A DNA stretch of 64,000 nt, taken from the NCBI RefSeq assembly GCF_006715165.1, contig NZ_VFMS01000001.1, positions 1,426,001 through 1,490,000 of the forward strand, in the 5' to 3' direction. The DNA is from Arthrobacter sp. SLBN-122. GTDB lineage: Bacteria; Actinomycetota; Actinomycetes; Actinomycetales; Micrococcaceae. Below, in pieces: positions 27,565 to 39,965 of this stretch (within the stretch, counting starts at the first letter, position 1; the number at the start of each line of letters is the position of its first letter). The notes beneath the pieces are model-generated. The model did no database searches and was not told the DNA's origin. It was given only the letters and a program-made list of their open reading frames with translations. The translations under genes were made by a program, and so were the position numbers.

Positions 27565-28002
27565 TCAGGGCCGCTGCTCCCCCACGTTGCCGGCCTGCAC
27601 ATTGCCGTGCATGTCCCGCAATTCCTGCAGCAGTCTCAGTTGTTCGGCGTTGATGTTCATGAGCATCTCGATGTGCGCCGCAGCGCGAACGTCCGTTTCG
27701 TAGTCATGCTGCGCCATGGCCGAGGCGATGGCGTCCTGGCGCTTGGCCGCGATCAACAGGATGGCCCCCTGCAGCCCGGCCAGCATGGACAGGAAAAGGT
27801 TCAGGAGGATGTAGGGATAAGGATCCCACGCACTGGCGGCGAGGACGTAGCTGTTCAGCGCAGCCCACGCTGCCATGAACGCCAGGAAGATGCCCACGAA
27901 AGGCCAGCTGCCCATCCCGTTCCGGAGGGTGTCCGCGGCCCTCTCACCGGGAGTGAGGCCTTCCTTGTGCCGCCGGTGCCAGTTGCTTCTGATGTCCGTC
28001 AT
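27565..28002 (-). CDS. DUF1003 membrane protein
   Basis: A protein of 145 residues with two membrane helices (SWPFVGIFLAFMAAWAALN and YPYILLNLFLSMLAGLQGAILL). The conserved NRQ/KRQD turn that follows (AAKRQDAIASAMAQHDYETD) is the hallmark of DUF1003. The C-terminal helix is amphipathic (MLMNINAEQLRLLQELRDM) and probably cytosolic. Some relatives are cyclic-nucleotide or CRP-associated membrane proteins, but the role is unknown. It is 36 bases downstream of the DUF1345 gene on the same strand. Confidence 0.88.
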   Translation of the reverse strand: MTDIRSNWHRRHKEGLTPGERAADTLRNGMGSWPFVGIFLAFMAAWAALNSYVLAASAWDPYPYILLNLFLSMLAGLQGAILLIAAKRQDAIASAMAQHDYETDVRAAAHIEMLMNINAEQLRLLQELRDMHGNVQAGNVGEQRP

Positions 28003-28038
28003 GGCCCCAGACTATGTCCTGGGTGAGGAGCCGCGCGG

Positions 28039-28716
28039 CTAGTGGATAAGCCCTGACACGAGGTTGATGGTGGTGGCCAGCACGATCGCGCCAAGAAGGT
28101 AGGACAGCAGGGCCTGCCGCAGCACGGTGGCACGGATGGCGTTGGTCTTGAGGTTGGTGTCGGATACCTGGAAGGTCATCCCCACGGTAAAGGCCAGGTA
28201 GGCAAAATCCGCGTACCTGGGAGGGCTCTCCTCGTTGAAGTCGATGCCGGCCCCATTCCGGTAGTAGATGGCGGCATACCTCAGGGTGAACAGGGTGTGG
28301 ACCAGGAACCAGGACAGGGCAATGCTGCCCAGGGCCATGGCCACGGTTGCGTCCTTGCTGTAGCCCTGGGCATTGGACGCATCCGCCAGGATCAGCCCCA
28401 CGCCCGCAAAACTGGCCACCGTGGCCGTGAGGACCAGCGCGTCCGAAGAGACCCGGCCCGGATCCTCCCGCAATGCGTGCGCAGCGGTAGCCGCGGGACC
28501 GAGACGCCCAATGACGAGCCAGACCCACAGCAGGTACGTAACCGACGCCGCGGCCCAGCCAAGTGCCGGCGCGTAGGCCCAGTTGCCCAGGAAACCCACC
28601 AGCAGGGCGGCAGCCAGGCCGACGCCGGCCATCACCAGCAGGCGGAGCCGTGATTGGTGCGCGGGGGAATCGAAGTTCCGGCCGGGACCCGAGGGGACGG
28701 CCTGCATGGGATTCAT
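28039..28716 (-). CDS. DUF1345 membrane protein
   Basis: A protein of about 225 residues with six predicted membrane helices. The segments HTLFTLRYAAIYY, then PPRYADFAYLAFTVGMTFQVSDTNL, are the conserved core of DUF1345, a family of unknown function. I give the ATG at 28716, though another ATG nine bases inside is equally possible and no clear ribosome site distinguishes them. It probably shares a transcript with the DUF1003 gene 36 bases downstream. Confidence 0.85.
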   Translation of the reverse strand: MNPMQAVPSGPGRNFDSPAHQSRLRLLVMAGVGLAAALLVGFLGNWAYAPALGWAAASVTYLLWVWLVIGRLGPAATAAHALREDPGRVSSDALVLTATVASFAGVGLILADASNAQGYSKDATVAMALGSIALSWFLVHTLFTLRYAAIYYRNGAGIDFNEESPPRYADFAYLAFTVGMTFQVSDTNLKTNAIRATVLRQALLSYLLGAIVLATTINLVSGLIH

Positions 28717-28877
28717 GGCCAGATCATGGCACGCCCGTCTTGTGCTTTGCTGGAGGTGGAGACTTCTTATTTTCGACAACTGTTGAAAATAGACGGTCAG
28801 GGGACTAACCTGAACTCACTGTGTCGCGGGACACAGGCGGGGGATCGTCGAGTTGCATTCCGTTACGAGGAAAATCC

Positions 28878-31246
<2,369 letters not shown>

Positions 31247-31387
31247 TTAGGTTTACAGTTCAACCTATCCGATTGCGACTGGGAGCCGTTAGCCCGCTGC
31301 TACCGTGTGCACTAATCTCCGTATTGTGACAGTAATTTTCCGCTCAGTGAGATTAGCCCCGCCGGTACGCACAGTGGGAACGCCCTG

Positions 31388-32017
31388 ATGCCGTACGTCT
31401 GCCTCCTCCTCTCCGGCGCCGCGCTGCTGGTCAACGGCCTGGCCACCCTTGGGCACCTTCCCCGCCGCGACGCCGCTGTGTTCAGCCTGGTCATCGGGGG
31501 CACCCAGCTGGCGCTCGGCGTCGTCCATGTCTCCACAGCCGGGAACGCCCCGCCGGCGCTCCTGACGGCGGCCGGCATGTTCCTGTTCGGGGTGACGTAC
31601 CTGTACTCAGGGCTGGATCAACTGCTGAAACTCGGTGGCCGCGGCCTGGGCTGGTTCTGCGGGATGGTGGCCTTCTGCGGGGTGCTGCTGGCAGCCGCTT
31701 GGCTGGGCCCGGACCCGCTGCTGGCGGTTCTGTGGCTGTGCTGGTCGGTGCTGTGGGCGCTGCTGTTTGCCGGCATGGCCCTCGGCGCAGCGCGGCTCGA
31801 ACCGTTCACGGGCTGGGCGTTGGTGCTGACCAGCCAGGCGTCGGCCACGGTTCCGGCCGTTCTTGGCCTGGCCGGGCACTGGCCCCATTCCCCTACCGCG
31901 GCGGCGCTGGCCGCCCTGTTCCTGTCCGCCCTGTTCCTTGCAGCACGGACACTGGCCCGGCGCGGAGGCAATGTTCCGCGCCGGGCCAGTGCCCAAGGGA
32001 CCCTGCCTGCTAGGTGA
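31388..32017 (+). CDS. AmiS/UreI family transporter
   Basis: A hydrophobic protein of 209 residues with six to seven helices of the AmiS/UreI family, which conduct urea or short-chain amides. The opening LLLSGAALLVNGLATLG and GVTYLYSGLDQLLKLGGRGLGWFCG (helix 3 and loop) match the family. Compared with UreI it has an Arg-rich C-terminal tail. No amidase or urease gene is adjacent. The 3' end contains a perfect hairpin and overlaps the end of the convergent APC gene by eight bases. Confidence 0.87.
   Translation: MPYVCLLLSGAALLVNGLATLGHLPRRDAAVFSLVIGGTQLALGVVHVSTAGNAPPALLTAAGMFLFGVTYLYSGLDQLLKLGGRGLGWFCGMVAFCGVLLAAAWLGPDPLLAVLWLCWSVLWALLFAGMALGAARLEPFTGWALVLTSQASATVPAVLGLAGHWPHSPTAAALAALFLSALFLAARTLARRGGNVPRRASAQGTLPAR
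31950..31991 (-). terminator. 16-bp perfect hairpin inside the amiS-like 3' end
   Basis: The arms at 31950-31965 and 31976-31991 are exact complements with a 10-base loop. It lies in the coding end of the AmiS/UreI gene and 19 bases downstream of the stop of the convergent APC permease, for whose transcript it is well placed as a terminator. Confidence 0.75.
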
Positions 32018-33485
32018 GCGCGTGGCCCAGGGCGGCAACGTGATGGCGGCGCTGGACTGCCGACTCCACCAGCACGCCGGCCAGGAAGACCACGGGGACT
32101 GCCACCAGGAGGGCCACGGCGGTCTCCGCGCTGCCGCCAATGAGGGCCGTGAAGTTGCTGACCACCAGGTAGAGGACCCAGGCCAGCAGGATCACCGCCA
32201 GGATGGGAGCCACGCGGGTTTGCCAGAGGAGCGCACCCGCACGTTCCCGCCGGAAGAATGCGACGACGGCCGCCGAGCAGAGCATGTACAGCACCAGCAG
32301 GGCCGCCACGGCCAAACCGCTGAACCAGGAGAACAGGGTCAGCACGGGGTCCAGCGCCAGGATGGCGAAGGGCACCACCAGCACGACGGCGGTGGCGGAC
32401 TGGACCCAGGCGGCGACAGCGGGTGCCCGGTGCCGGTTGGTCCGGGCGAGGACGGCGGGCATGGAGCCGCGCAGCGCCAGGGAGTGCAGGTAGCGGTTGA
32501 TGCCGTTGTGGAACGCGATGATCCCGGCGAGCAGCGAGGTGACCAGGAGGATCCCGGCCACGATGCCCGCCCAGGGGCCGAACAGTTCCACCAGCGGACC
32601 CATGACGAAGGAGGTGGCGTCCCCTGATTCCAGCGCGGCGCCAGCGGCATCCATCACCTGTGAGGGCCCGTAGTAGCTGACCAGCATCCAGGAGATGAAG
32701 GCGAAGAACACCGAGATCACGCCGACGGAGAGGTAGGTTGCCCGGGCCACGGTGCGGTGCGGATCCTTGGCTTCGGCGGAGTAGATGGCCGTCGATTCGA
32801 AGCCGAACATGGAGGCCACCGCGAACATGATGGCAACACCGGGAGCTCCTGCGCCGATGGCTTCCGGGGAGAAGGACGCGGCAACGCTGATGCCCTCCGG
32901 GCCGCCGCCGTGGAACAGCACGGTGAAGCCGAACATCAGGAGGATGGCCACCTCGAGTCCCACCAGGACGGCCAGGACGCGGGCGCCGAGTTCGATGTTG
33001 AGGGAGCCCAGCACCTGGACCCCGGCCATGGTGGCCAGGGACAGCAGCCACCAGGGAAGCTCGAGTCCGGCAGAAGCCAGGAGCCCGGAGAGGGCTGCAC
33101 CGTAGAGGCCGTACATGGCGGCCTGGACGGTGCTGTAGGCCAGCAGGGCCAGCCACGCCGCGCCGGCGCCGGTCCTCCTGCCGAACGCTGCCGTCACATA
33201 CGCATAAAAGGCGCCGTTGGCCTGGATCTTCCGGCTCATGGCCACAAAGCCCACGGCGAAGATCACGATGACGACGCCGACAATCAGGTAGGCGCCCGGG
33301 GCGCCGGCACCGTTGCCCAACGCTGCCGCGAGCGGTGCCGCGCCCACGATCCCCGTCAGGGGCGCCTGGGCGGACAGGACGAAGAACAGGATGCCCAGCA
33401 CGCCGATGCTGCCGGCGCGGAGGGCCGTGGAATGCTCCTTGACCGGAGCGTCAGTGGTCCGGGTCTCGGAATTCGAAATACTCAT
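32010..33485 (-). CDS. APC-family amino acid permease
   Basis: The 491-residue protein has about 12 membrane helices typical of the APC superfamily. The first helix reads GSIGVLGILFFVLSAQAPLTGIVG; helix 6 shows VASMFGFESTAIYSAEAKDPHRTVARAT, the conserved acidic loop. AAGGA lies six bases before the ATG at 33485 (MSISNSETR), chosen over upstream in-frame ATGs. It is separated from purU by a terminator. Its location next to the sarcosine operon hints at uptake of glycine, sarcosine or a related amine, but specificity is not visible. Confidence 0.87.
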   Translation of the reverse strand: MSISNSETRTTDAPVKEHSTALRAGSIGVLGILFFVLSAQAPLTGIVGAAPLAAALGNGAGAPGAYLIVGVVIVIFAVGFVAMSRKIQANGAFYAYVTAAFGRRTGAGAAWLALLAYSTVQAAMYGLYGAALSGLLASAGLELPWWLLSLATMAGVQVLGSLNIELGARVLAVLVGLEVAILLMFGFTVLFHGGGPEGISVAASFSPEAIGAGAPGVAIMFAVASMFGFESTAIYSAEAKDPHRTVARATYLSVGVISVFFAFISWMLVSYYGPSQVMDAAGAALESGDATSFVMGPLVELFGPWAGIVAGILLVTSLLAGIIAFHNGINRYLHSLALRGSMPAVLARTNRHRAPAVAAWVQSATAVVLVVPFAILALDPVLTLFSWFSGLAVAALLVLYMLCSAAVVAFFRRERAGALLWQTRVAPILAVILLAWVLYLVVSNFTALIGGSAETAVALLVAVPVVFLAGVLVESAVQRRHHVAALGHALT

Positions 33486-33620
33486 TGGATCCTTCTTAAC
33501 GGTCATGAGCTCGGGAAAATTGCTGTGGGATCCAGCCTGGCAGCGGCCCGCGCTGCTGCTTTGTCCACCAGCGATCAGTTGTTGTCCGTCAGCGCAGTGC
33601 CGGTGCGCCGGGCACAACAA

Positions 33621-33660
33621 AGCGCGGCCGGCCACCCCGGACGGGGCAGCCAGCCGCGCT
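33621..33660 (-). terminator. Terminator of the sox operon after purU
   Basis: AGCGCGGC with GCCGCGCT form the outer 8-bp stem, with inner GGC/GCC and CCCCG-GA-CGGGG pairing. On the minus strand it is followed by a T-rich TTGTTGTG. It lies 23 bases past the purU stop. Confidence 0.8.
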
Positions 33661-33682
33661 GGCAGTATTCAGTTGGATCCGG

Positions 33683-34579
33683 TTACCGGAGCACCACGGT
33701 GCGGTTGCCCTGCAGGATGACCCGGCCCTCGCAGTGCCACTTGACGGCGTTGGAGAGGGCTTTGCATTCGGTGTCGCGGCCGGCGGCCACCAGGTCCTCC
33801 GGCCCGTACGTGTGGTCCACCTCCACCACCTGCTGGGCGATGATCGGCCCCTCGTCCAGCTCTGCGTTGACGTAGTGGGCCGTGGCGCCCACGGTCTTGA
33901 CACCGCGCGCGTAGGCCTGGTGGTAGGGCTTGGCACCCTTGAAGCTGGGCAGGAACGAGTGGTGGATGTTGATGGCCCGGCCGTCCAGCTGCCGGGTCAG
34001 GTCGTCACTGAGCACCTGCATGTAGCGGGCCAGCACCACCAGTTCCACGTCCAGCCCGTCCACCAGTTCCATGAGTTTCGCCTCGGCCTCGGGCTTGGTT
34101 CCGGCCGTGACCGGGATGTGGTGGAACGGGATGCCGTGCCACTCCACCAGGGCCTGGTGGTCCCGGTGGTTGGACACCACCGCCACCACATCGATGGGCA
34201 GTTCGCCGATCCGTGCCCGGAACAGCAGGTCGTTCAGGCAGTGCCCGAACTTCGACACCATGATCAGCACCTTGCGCTTGGAACCCTGGCGTTCCAGCTG
34301 CCACCGCATGCCGAACTTCCCGGCAACGGGGGCAAAAGAGGACCGCAGGAGCTCCAGCGTGGATTCGTCCCCCTCGGAGACGAAGTGCACGCGCATGAAG
34401 AAGTGGCCCTCGGAGCGCTCGCCGAACTGCTTGTTGTCGATGATGTCGCAGCCGTGCTCCAGCAGGAAGCCGGAGACGGCGTGCACGATCCCGGGACCTT
34501 CCGGACAGTCAAGGGTCAGGACGTGTTCCACGGTGGTGGGCGCCTTGGGTGCGGGGAGATGGGTTTCAGTAACAGTCAT
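33683..34579 (-). CDS. purU: Formyltetrahydrofolate deformylase
   Basis: PurU hydrolyses 10-formyl-THF to formate and THF. The 298-residue protein has an N-terminal ACT domain (LTLDCPEGPGIVHAVSGFLLEHGCDI). The catalytic domain contains INIHHSFLPSFKGAKPYHQA (Asn-His catalytic site) and ATAHYVNAELDEGPIIAQQ with the conserved Asp. It is the last gene of the glyA-sox-sdaA unit, where it would recycle THF loaded by sarcosine oxidase. It lies three bases from sdaA. A terminator follows. Confidence 0.95.
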   Translation of the reverse strand: MTVTETHLPAPKAPTTVEHVLTLDCPEGPGIVHAVSGFLLEHGCDIIDNKQFGERSEGHFFMRVHFVSEGDESTLELLRSSFAPVAGKFGMRWQLERQGSKRKVLIMVSKFGHCLNDLLFRARIGELPIDVVAVVSNHRDHQALVEWHGIPFHHIPVTAGTKPEAEAKLMELVDGLDVELVVLARYMQVLSDDLTRQLDGRAINIHHSFLPSFKGAKPYHQAYARGVKTVGATAHYVNAELDEGPIIAQQVVEVDHTYGPEDLVAAGRDTECKALSNAVKWHCEGRVILQGNRTVVLR

Positions 34580-34582
34580 GGC

Positions 34583-35998
34583 TCAGCACTCGATTACATT
34601 CACGGCGAGGCCTCCTCGGGAGGTTTCCTTGTACTTGGTTTTCATGTCGGCTCCGGTGTCGCGCATGGTCTTGATGGCCTTGTCCAGCGAGACCTTGTGG
34701 CTGCCGTCCCCGTGCAGGGCCAGCCGGGCCGCGTTGATCGCCTTCACGCTGGCGATCGCGTTGCGCTCAATGCACGGGATCTGCACCAGGCCGCCCACAG
34801 GATCACAGGTGAGGCCCAGGTTGTGCTCGATCCCCACCTCTGCGGCGTTTTCCACCTGCGCGGGCGTTCCGCCGAGCACTTCGCAGAGCCCGGCCGCCGC
34901 CATGGAGCAGGCGGAGCCCACCTCACCCTGGCAGCCCACTTCGGCGCCGGAGATGGAGGCGTTCGTCTTGAAAAGGATTCCGACGGCGGCCGCCGCCAGC
35001 AGGAAGCGGACCACGCCGTCGTCGTCGGCTCCCGGAACAAACTTGATGTAGTAGTGCAGCACGGCCGGCACGATCCCGGCCGCGCCGTTGGTGGGCGCGG
35101 TGACAATCCGGCCGCCCGCGGCGTTTTCCTCGTTCACGGCGAGCGCGAACAGGTTGACCCATTCCATCGCCAGCAGCGGGTCCGCCGGTGCCTGGACGGG
35201 CGACGGCGCTGCTGCCGCGGCTTCGGCGCTTGCCGCGGAGGCGGTCAGGGTGCGGAACAGTGACGGCGCCCGCCGGGTGACGTTCAGGCCGCCCGGCAGG
35301 ATGCCTTCGGCGTTGCAGCCGTTCTCCACGCATTCGCGCATCACCGCCCAAAGGCCCAGCAGTTTCTCCCGCAGTTCCGCTTCGCTGTGCCAGGTGAGCT
35401 CGTTGGCCAGCATGACCTCGGAGATGGACATGCCCTCACGGCTGCAGATCTGCAGCAACTCGTCGGCGGTGGAGAACGGGTAGGGCAGGACGGTGTCGTC
35501 CGGCACCACCTTGTCAGCGCCCGCCGCGTCCCCGTCCACCACGAAGCCGCCCCCAATGGAATAGAAGCTCCGTTCGCTCAGTACGGCTCCGGTGTGGTCC
35601 AGCGCGCGGAAGGTCATGCCGTTGGGGTGCGCGGGGAGGGACTTGCGCCGGTGGAGCACCACGTCCTCTTCCCAGTTGAAATCCACCCGGTGGGAGCCGG
35701 CGATATGCAGCTCGGCGTTCAGCGCCGCGGCCGCCACCTGGTCGTCTGCCGTGAAGGTGTTCACCGTTTCAGGTTCCAGGCCCTGCAGCCCCAGGACCAC
35801 CGCCTTGTCCGAGCCGTGGCCCCGCCCCGTAGCGCCCAGGGAACCGAAAAGTTCCGACTGGACGCGCACCGTGGAGGCCAGCTGGCCGTCGCCCTTCAAC
35901 CCGTCCGCGAAGAGCTTGGCCGCCCGCATCGGGCCCACCGTGTGTGACGACGAGGGCCCGATGCCGACGGAAAACAGGTCAAGGACGCTGAGCGCCAT
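34583..35998 (-). CDS. sdaA: L-serine ammonia-lyase, iron-sulfur type
   Basis: The single-chain enzyme of 471 residues converts L-serine to pyruvate and ammonia through a 4Fe-4S cluster. The N-terminal domain begins [25 protein letters not shown], and the C-terminal catalytic half shows [19 protein letters not shown] and [14 protein letters not shown], containing the cluster cysteines. ATG at 35998 overlaps the soxG stop by one base. Within this operon it would drain serine made by GlyA from glycine and methylene-THF, completing sarcosine conversion to pyruvate. Confidence 0.95.
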   Translation of the reverse strand: MALSVLDLFSVGIGPSSSHTVGPMRAAKLFADGLKGDGQLASTVRVQSELFGSLGATGRGHGSDKAVVLGLQGLEPETVNTFTADDQVAAAALNAELHIAGSHRVDFNWEEDVVLHRRKSLPAHPNGMTFRALDHTGAVLSERSFYSIGGGFVVDGDAAGADKVVPDDTVLPYPFSTADELLQICSREGMSISEVMLANELTWHSEAELREKLLGLWAVMRECVENGCNAEGILPGGLNVTRRAPSLFRTLTASAASAEAAAAAPSPVQAPADPLLAMEWVNLFALAVNEENAAGGRIVTAPTNGAAGIVPAVLHYYIKFVPGADDDGVVRFLLAAAAVGILFKTNASISGAEVGCQGEVGSACSMAAAGLCEVLGGTPAQVENAAEVGIEHNLGLTCDPVGGLVQIPCIERNAIASVKAINAARLALHGDGSHKVSLDKAIKTMRDTGADMKTKYKETSRGGLAVNVIEC

Positions 35999-36636
35999 CA
36001 GGGAACCTCTGGTGAGGCGTACTCCCGCATGGCGTCCAGCAGCCACCGGCCCAGGAACTCGGCGAAGGATGCCCGGGGGAAAATCCGGAAGGACTCCTCC
36101 CCCGTCTTCCACAGGATGGCGGGGATGTTGGCGATCTCGGTGGAGAAGGCGGTGCCGGCCTTGAACACCCTGGGGTGCAGGTCCAGCGAGCAGCCTTTTT
36201 CCAGGACGCCGCGGGCCCGGGGGCCGGTCAGTTCGAACGTGGTCCGGTTGGCGGAAAGGTCCACCACCTGGCCCGCGTCGCTGCCCAGTCCCTCCCGGAG
36301 TGCGCGGATCAGGCCGCCGCCCAGGGATTCGTGCGCCTCGGTGGGTGCCACCACCAGGAATTCGCCGGGTCCCAGCCAGAGGACGGAGGTGTCGCCGCTG
36401 CCGGCGACGGCACCGGATCCGGCGGGAAGGCCGCCGGTGACAGCGGCCAGGCGCTGTGCCGTGTCCGATCCCGCCGTTGCCCGGAGCCCCACCATGGTGA
36501 GGAAGGGCAGCTCGGCGATCTCAACAGTCCCGGGCAGAGAGCCGGCCGCGAAGGCTTCGGAGAGCTGCTTGGCGGGGCTGACTCGGGCTGCGAGGTTCTT
36601 GTCTGCGGCGGTGGGGGATGCTGCTGTTTCAGCCAT
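35998..36636 (-). CDS. soxG: Sarcosine oxidase gamma subunit
   Basis: A 212-residue subunit of heterotetrameric sarcosine oxidase. The domain resembles the C-terminal half of aminomethyltransferase folds ([46 protein letters not shown]). It has no cofactor motif, as expected. Start at 36636 (MAETAAS) overlaps the end of soxA by eight bases. It sits between soxA and sdaA. Confidence 0.93.
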   Translation of the reverse strand: MAETAASPTAADKNLAARVSPAKQLSEAFAAGSLPGTVEIAELPFLTMVGLRATAGSDTAQRLAAVTGGLPAGSGAVAGSGDTSVLWLGPGEFLVVAPTEAHESLGGGLIRALREGLGSDAGQVVDLSANRTTFELTGPRARGVLEKGCSLDLHPRVFKAGTAFSTEIANIPAILWKTGEESFRIFPRASFAEFLGRWLLDAMREYASPEVP

Positions 36637-39571
36637 CTTTACGGGTCCCTTCTGGGTCAAAAAGCACTGTTTCTGCAACAACCACGTCAACCAGCTGGTC
36701 GCCGGCGGCGGCCACCAGGGTTTCGCCGATGCGGTTGCGGCCGTTCTTGATCAGGGCCAGGCCGAAGGACCTGCCCATGGCTGCACTGTGGTAGCTGGAG
36801 GTGACAAAGCCTTCCATCGGCACCGGCCCGTAGGCAGGGTTCGTGGAGCGGCCCTTTTCCACCAGCTGGGTGCCTTCGGGGAGCCGGAGCGTCCCGTCCA
36901 CGGGCAGGACGCTGACCAGGTGCTTGCGGTCCTCGCGCTGGGCGTCGGCCCGGGAGTAGGAGCGCTTGCCGATGAAGTCCTTGGCCTTGGAGACGATCCA
37001 CTCCATGCCCGCGTCCTGCGGGGTGACGGTGCCGTCGGTGTCCTGCCCGACAATCGGGTAGCCCTTCTCGGCGCGGAGCACGTGCATGGTTTCCGTGCCG
37101 TACGGGGTGATGTTGAATTCGGCACCGGCGGCAGCCACGGCTTCCCACGTGTTCAGTCCGTACCAGGCCGGGATGTTGATTTCGTAGGCCAGCTCGCCGG
37201 AGAACGAGATCCGGCAGATCCGGGCGCGGACGCCGGAGGCGAGGGTGGTTTCGCGGAAGGTCATGAACGGGAACGCCTCGGCGTCCAGGCCACCGTTGGC
37301 TGCCAGTTCCGGGGCCACCTTGGCGATGACCTCGCGGGACTTGGGCCCGACGACGGCGATGGTGCTCCACTGCTCCGTCACCGAGGTGCAGTGCACGTCC
37401 AGCTCCGGCCACTCGGTCTGCAGCCATTCCTCCAGCCAGTCCAGGACCTTCGCGGCACCGCCCGTGGTGGTGGTCATGAAGTAGGTGTCACCGTCCACGC
37501 GGAGGGTCACGCCGTCGTCGAAAATCATCCCGTCCGGCGTGCACATGACGCCGTAACGGGCCGAACCCGGGGCGAGCTTCTTGAACGCGTTGGTGTAGAC
37601 CCGGTTCAGGAACTCCCCCGCGTCCTTGCCGCGGATCTCGATCTTGCCCAGGGTGGTGGCGTCCATGAAACCCACGGACTCGCGGACGGCGGCGCATTCG
37701 CGCAGCACGGCAGCGTCCATGTCCTCCCCGTCCTGCGGGTAGAACCAGGGGCGCTTCCACTGTCCAACGTCCTCGAACAGGGCGCCCTTGGCCACGTGCC
37801 AGGGATGGATCGAGGTGATGCGGGCGGGGTCGAACAGCTCCCCGCGCTGGCGTCCGGCCAGCGCCGCGAAGGCCACCGGGGTGAACGGTGCACGGTAGGT
37901 GGTGGTGCCGATGTCCCCGATGCCGCGGGACGCCTCGCCGGCCGTGCGGAGTGCGGCCGCAATGACGCCGATCGCGTTGACGCCGGAGGTCTTGCCCTGG
38001 TCGTTGGCGGTGCTGATGGAGGTGTACCGCTTGATGTGCTCCACGGAGCGCATGCCGGCCCCGGTGGAACGCAGCACGTCGGCCACGGACTGGTCGCGCT
38101 GGAAGTCCACGAAGTGGTGGTGCCAGTCGTCCGGGGTACCGTTCTCCCCCGGCACCAGCCACAGCTGGCGGGTGGGGGCCGCTGCCTTCGGTGCGGCGAG
38201 CGGGGAAGGCTCGACGGCGGACGCGAAGCCCGCGGCGATGGCGGCTTTTGCGCCGGCGGAGATTCCCTCGGCAAGGCAGTCGGCGGTGGCGAAGGAGCCC
38301 CGGCCGGAGCCGATGGTCTGCTGGTTGGGAACTTCGGTGCTGGGCACGAAGGCCGCCAGTTCGTCGTCCCAGCGCAGCTTGCCCTGCCGCTGGGAGTGCA
38401 GGTGGACCAGCGGGCTCCAGCCGCCGGACACAGCCAGCAGGTCGCAGCCGATCTGCTCGACGCCCGAGGTGAGTTCGCCGTCGTCGTTAATGCTGCGGAC
38501 GGTGACACCGTCCAGCCTACCTGCGGAATCGGCGGAGGTGTTGGCCACGGCGCTGCCGATCAGCACCCGGATCCCGGATTCGACGGCGGCAGTTGCCGCG
38601 GCGGTCAGCGCGGGACGGGCGTCCACCACGGCGGCAACCTTGACGCCTGCGGCGGCGAGGTCAGCTGCCACGGAGTAGGCGCTGTCATTGGTGGTGCTGA
38701 TGACCACGCGCTTTCCGGCGGCCACTGCGTAGCGGTTGAGGTAGGTGCGGACGGCCGAGGCCAGCATGATCCCGGGGCGGTCGTTGTTCTCGAACACCAG
38801 GGGACGTTCGTGGGCGCCGGGGGCCAGGACCACCTGGTTGGCACGGATGTGCCAAATCCGCTGGCGGGACACACCCGGAGCAGCGGGGGTGGTGAGGTGG
38901 TCGGTGCGGTTCTGGACGGCAATGACGTAGTTGGCGTCGTAGGCTCCGAAGGCGGTGGTGCGGTTCAGGACGGTCGATTCCGCGCCGGACACGAGCTCCG
39001 CCTCAACGTCAGCCACCCACTCCAGGGCAGGCTTGCCCTCGATGGTCTCGGCCAGGCCGGGGGCGGTGGAGCCGGAGAGCAGGGAACCGCCGAGTTCGGG
39101 CTGGTCATCGAGCAGCATCACACGGGCGCCGGTGCGGACAGCTTCGCGGGCCGCGGCGAGGCCGGCGGGGCCGCCACCGATCACCAGGACGTCGGTGTGG
39201 ACGTACTTCTTGTCGTACTCGGCGCGGTCATCCTCCGGGTCCAGCTTGCCCAGGCCGTTGAGCAGGGTGGCCTGCAGCCCGTCCACGAGTGAGACGGTGG
39301 TGGCGGGGAGCATGGATTCTGCCACGTGGCCGGGGAACCGGGCCTCTACGCGGACCAGGGCGTTGGCTTCCTCCACGCCGGCGGACATGATGCCGCGGGC
39401 GCGGTCCTCGTAGAGGGAGTTGCCGGCGGCGATGCGGCCGTTGGCCAGCAGGGCCGAGGCCAGGGTGTCACCGGGGTGGCCGGTGAACTCCTCGCCGTCG
39501 AGCGTGAATCGCCAGGAGATGGTGCGGTCGAAGCGGCCGCCGGTTGCCAGGCGGGCGTTCTGGGAAGTCAC
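36629..39571 (-). CDS. soxA: Sarcosine oxidase alpha subunit
   Basis: The 980-residue alpha subunit binds NAD+ and folate in the complex that demethylates sarcosine to glycine, forming 5,10-methylene-THF. A 2Fe-2S ferredoxin-like N-terminal fold ([17 protein letters not shown]) is followed by a dinucleotide site, [19 protein letters not shown] second nucleotide-binding region appears near [19 protein letters not shown]. The C-terminal half is a GcvT-like domain ([21 protein letters not shown]). The start is the GTG at 39571 ([11 protein letters not shown]), overlapping soxD by four bases; the longer frame upstream lies in soxD. Confidence 0.95.
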   Translation of the reverse strand: MTSQNARLATGGRFDRTISWRFTLDGEEFTGHPGDTLASALLANGRIAAGNSLYEDRARGIMSAGVEEANALVRVEARFPGHVAESMLPATTVSLVDGLQATLLNGLGKLDPEDDRAEYDKKYVHTDVLVIGGGPAGLAAAREAVRTGARVMLLDDQPELGGSLLSGSTAPGLAETIEGKPALEWVADVEAELVSGAESTVLNRTTAFGAYDANYVIAVQNRTDHLTTPAAPGVSRQRIWHIRANQVVLAPGAHERPLVFENNDRPGIMLASAVRTYLNRYAVAAGKRVVISTTNDSAYSVAADLAAAGVKVAAVVDARPALTAAATAAVESGIRVLIGSAVANTSADSAGRLDGVTVRSINDDGELTSGVEQIGCDLLAVSGGWSPLVHLHSQRQGKLRWDDELAAFVPSTEVPNQQTIGSGRGSFATADCLAEGISAGAKAAIAAGFASAVEPSPLAAPKAAAPTRQLWLVPGENGTPDDWHHHFVDFQRDQSVADVLRSTGAGMRSVEHIKRYTSISTANDQGKTSGVNAIGVIAAALRTAGEASRGIGDIGTTTYRAPFTPVAFAALAGRQRGELFDPARITSIHPWHVAKGALFEDVGQWKRPWFYPQDGEDMDAAVLRECAAVRESVGFMDATTLGKIEIRGKDAGEFLNRVYTNAFKKLAPGSARYGVMCTPDGMIFDDGVTLRVDGDTYFMTTTTGGAAKVLDWLEEWLQTEWPELDVHCTSVTEQWSTIAVVGPKSREVIAKVAPELAANGGLDAEAFPFMTFRETTLASGVRARICRISFSGELAYEINIPAWYGLNTWEAVAAAGAEFNITPYGTETMHVLRAEKGYPIVGQDTDGTVTPQDAGMEWIVSKAKDFIGKRSYSRADAQREDRKHLVSVLPVDGTLRLPEGTQLVEKGRSTNPAYGPVPMEGFVTSSYHSAAMGRSFGLALIKNGRNRIGETLVAAAGDQLVDVVVAETVLFDPEGTRKDG

Positions 39572-39936
39572 TTGGTCGCTCCTTCCGGGGCGGTGGTGCT
39601 GAGGGGGGTGGTGCTCGCCGGGCCGGTGCTGGCGGTGCCAGTGACGGCGGCCGCGGGAAGTGGTGCGGCTGGCCGCGGCACTCCCATCGGGTAGACGGCC
39701 TGAATGTCGTAGCTCACGGTGTCGCGGAGCATGTTGAACCACTGGCGGCAGCCGGTGCTGTGGACCCAGCGCTCGGCGAAGACGCCCTTGGGATTCTCAC
39801 GGTAGAAGAGGTAGCGGGACCATTCGGTGTCGCTCAGCTCGTTCGGGTTCTCCGGGTACGGCACGTGGGCCTGGCCACCGTAGTGGAATTCGGTTTCGTC
39901 CCGCGGGCCGCAGTTGGGGCATGGGATCAGCAGCAT
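39568..39936 (-). CDS. soxD: Sarcosine oxidase delta subunit
   Basis: This small subunit of 122 residues binds zinc. The site is visible as C6-P-N-C9 ([16 protein letters not shown]), His at QAHVPYP and a later Cys in [10 protein letters not shown]. The sequence [19 protein letters not shown] is conserved in the family. The C-terminal 30 residues are Pro/Ala/Thr-rich and look like a linker. It is between soxB and soxA; its stop overlaps the soxA start. Confidence 0.95.
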   Translation of the reverse strand: MLLIPCPNCGPRDETEFHYGGQAHVPYPENPNELSDTEWSRYLFYRENPKGVFAERWVHSTGCRQWFNMLRDTVSYDIQAVYPMGVPRPAAPLPAAAVTGTASTGPASTTPLSTTAPEGATK

Positions 39937-39965
39937 ATGCGTTAGTCCTTTTCTGGTGGCAGCGG

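Noticed and set aside
36029..39292. A 1087-codon plus-strand frame across soxG/soxA
   Set aside because: This is the antisense shadow of soxA. The minus strand has clear flavoprotein and GcvT motifs; the plus-strand frame does not.
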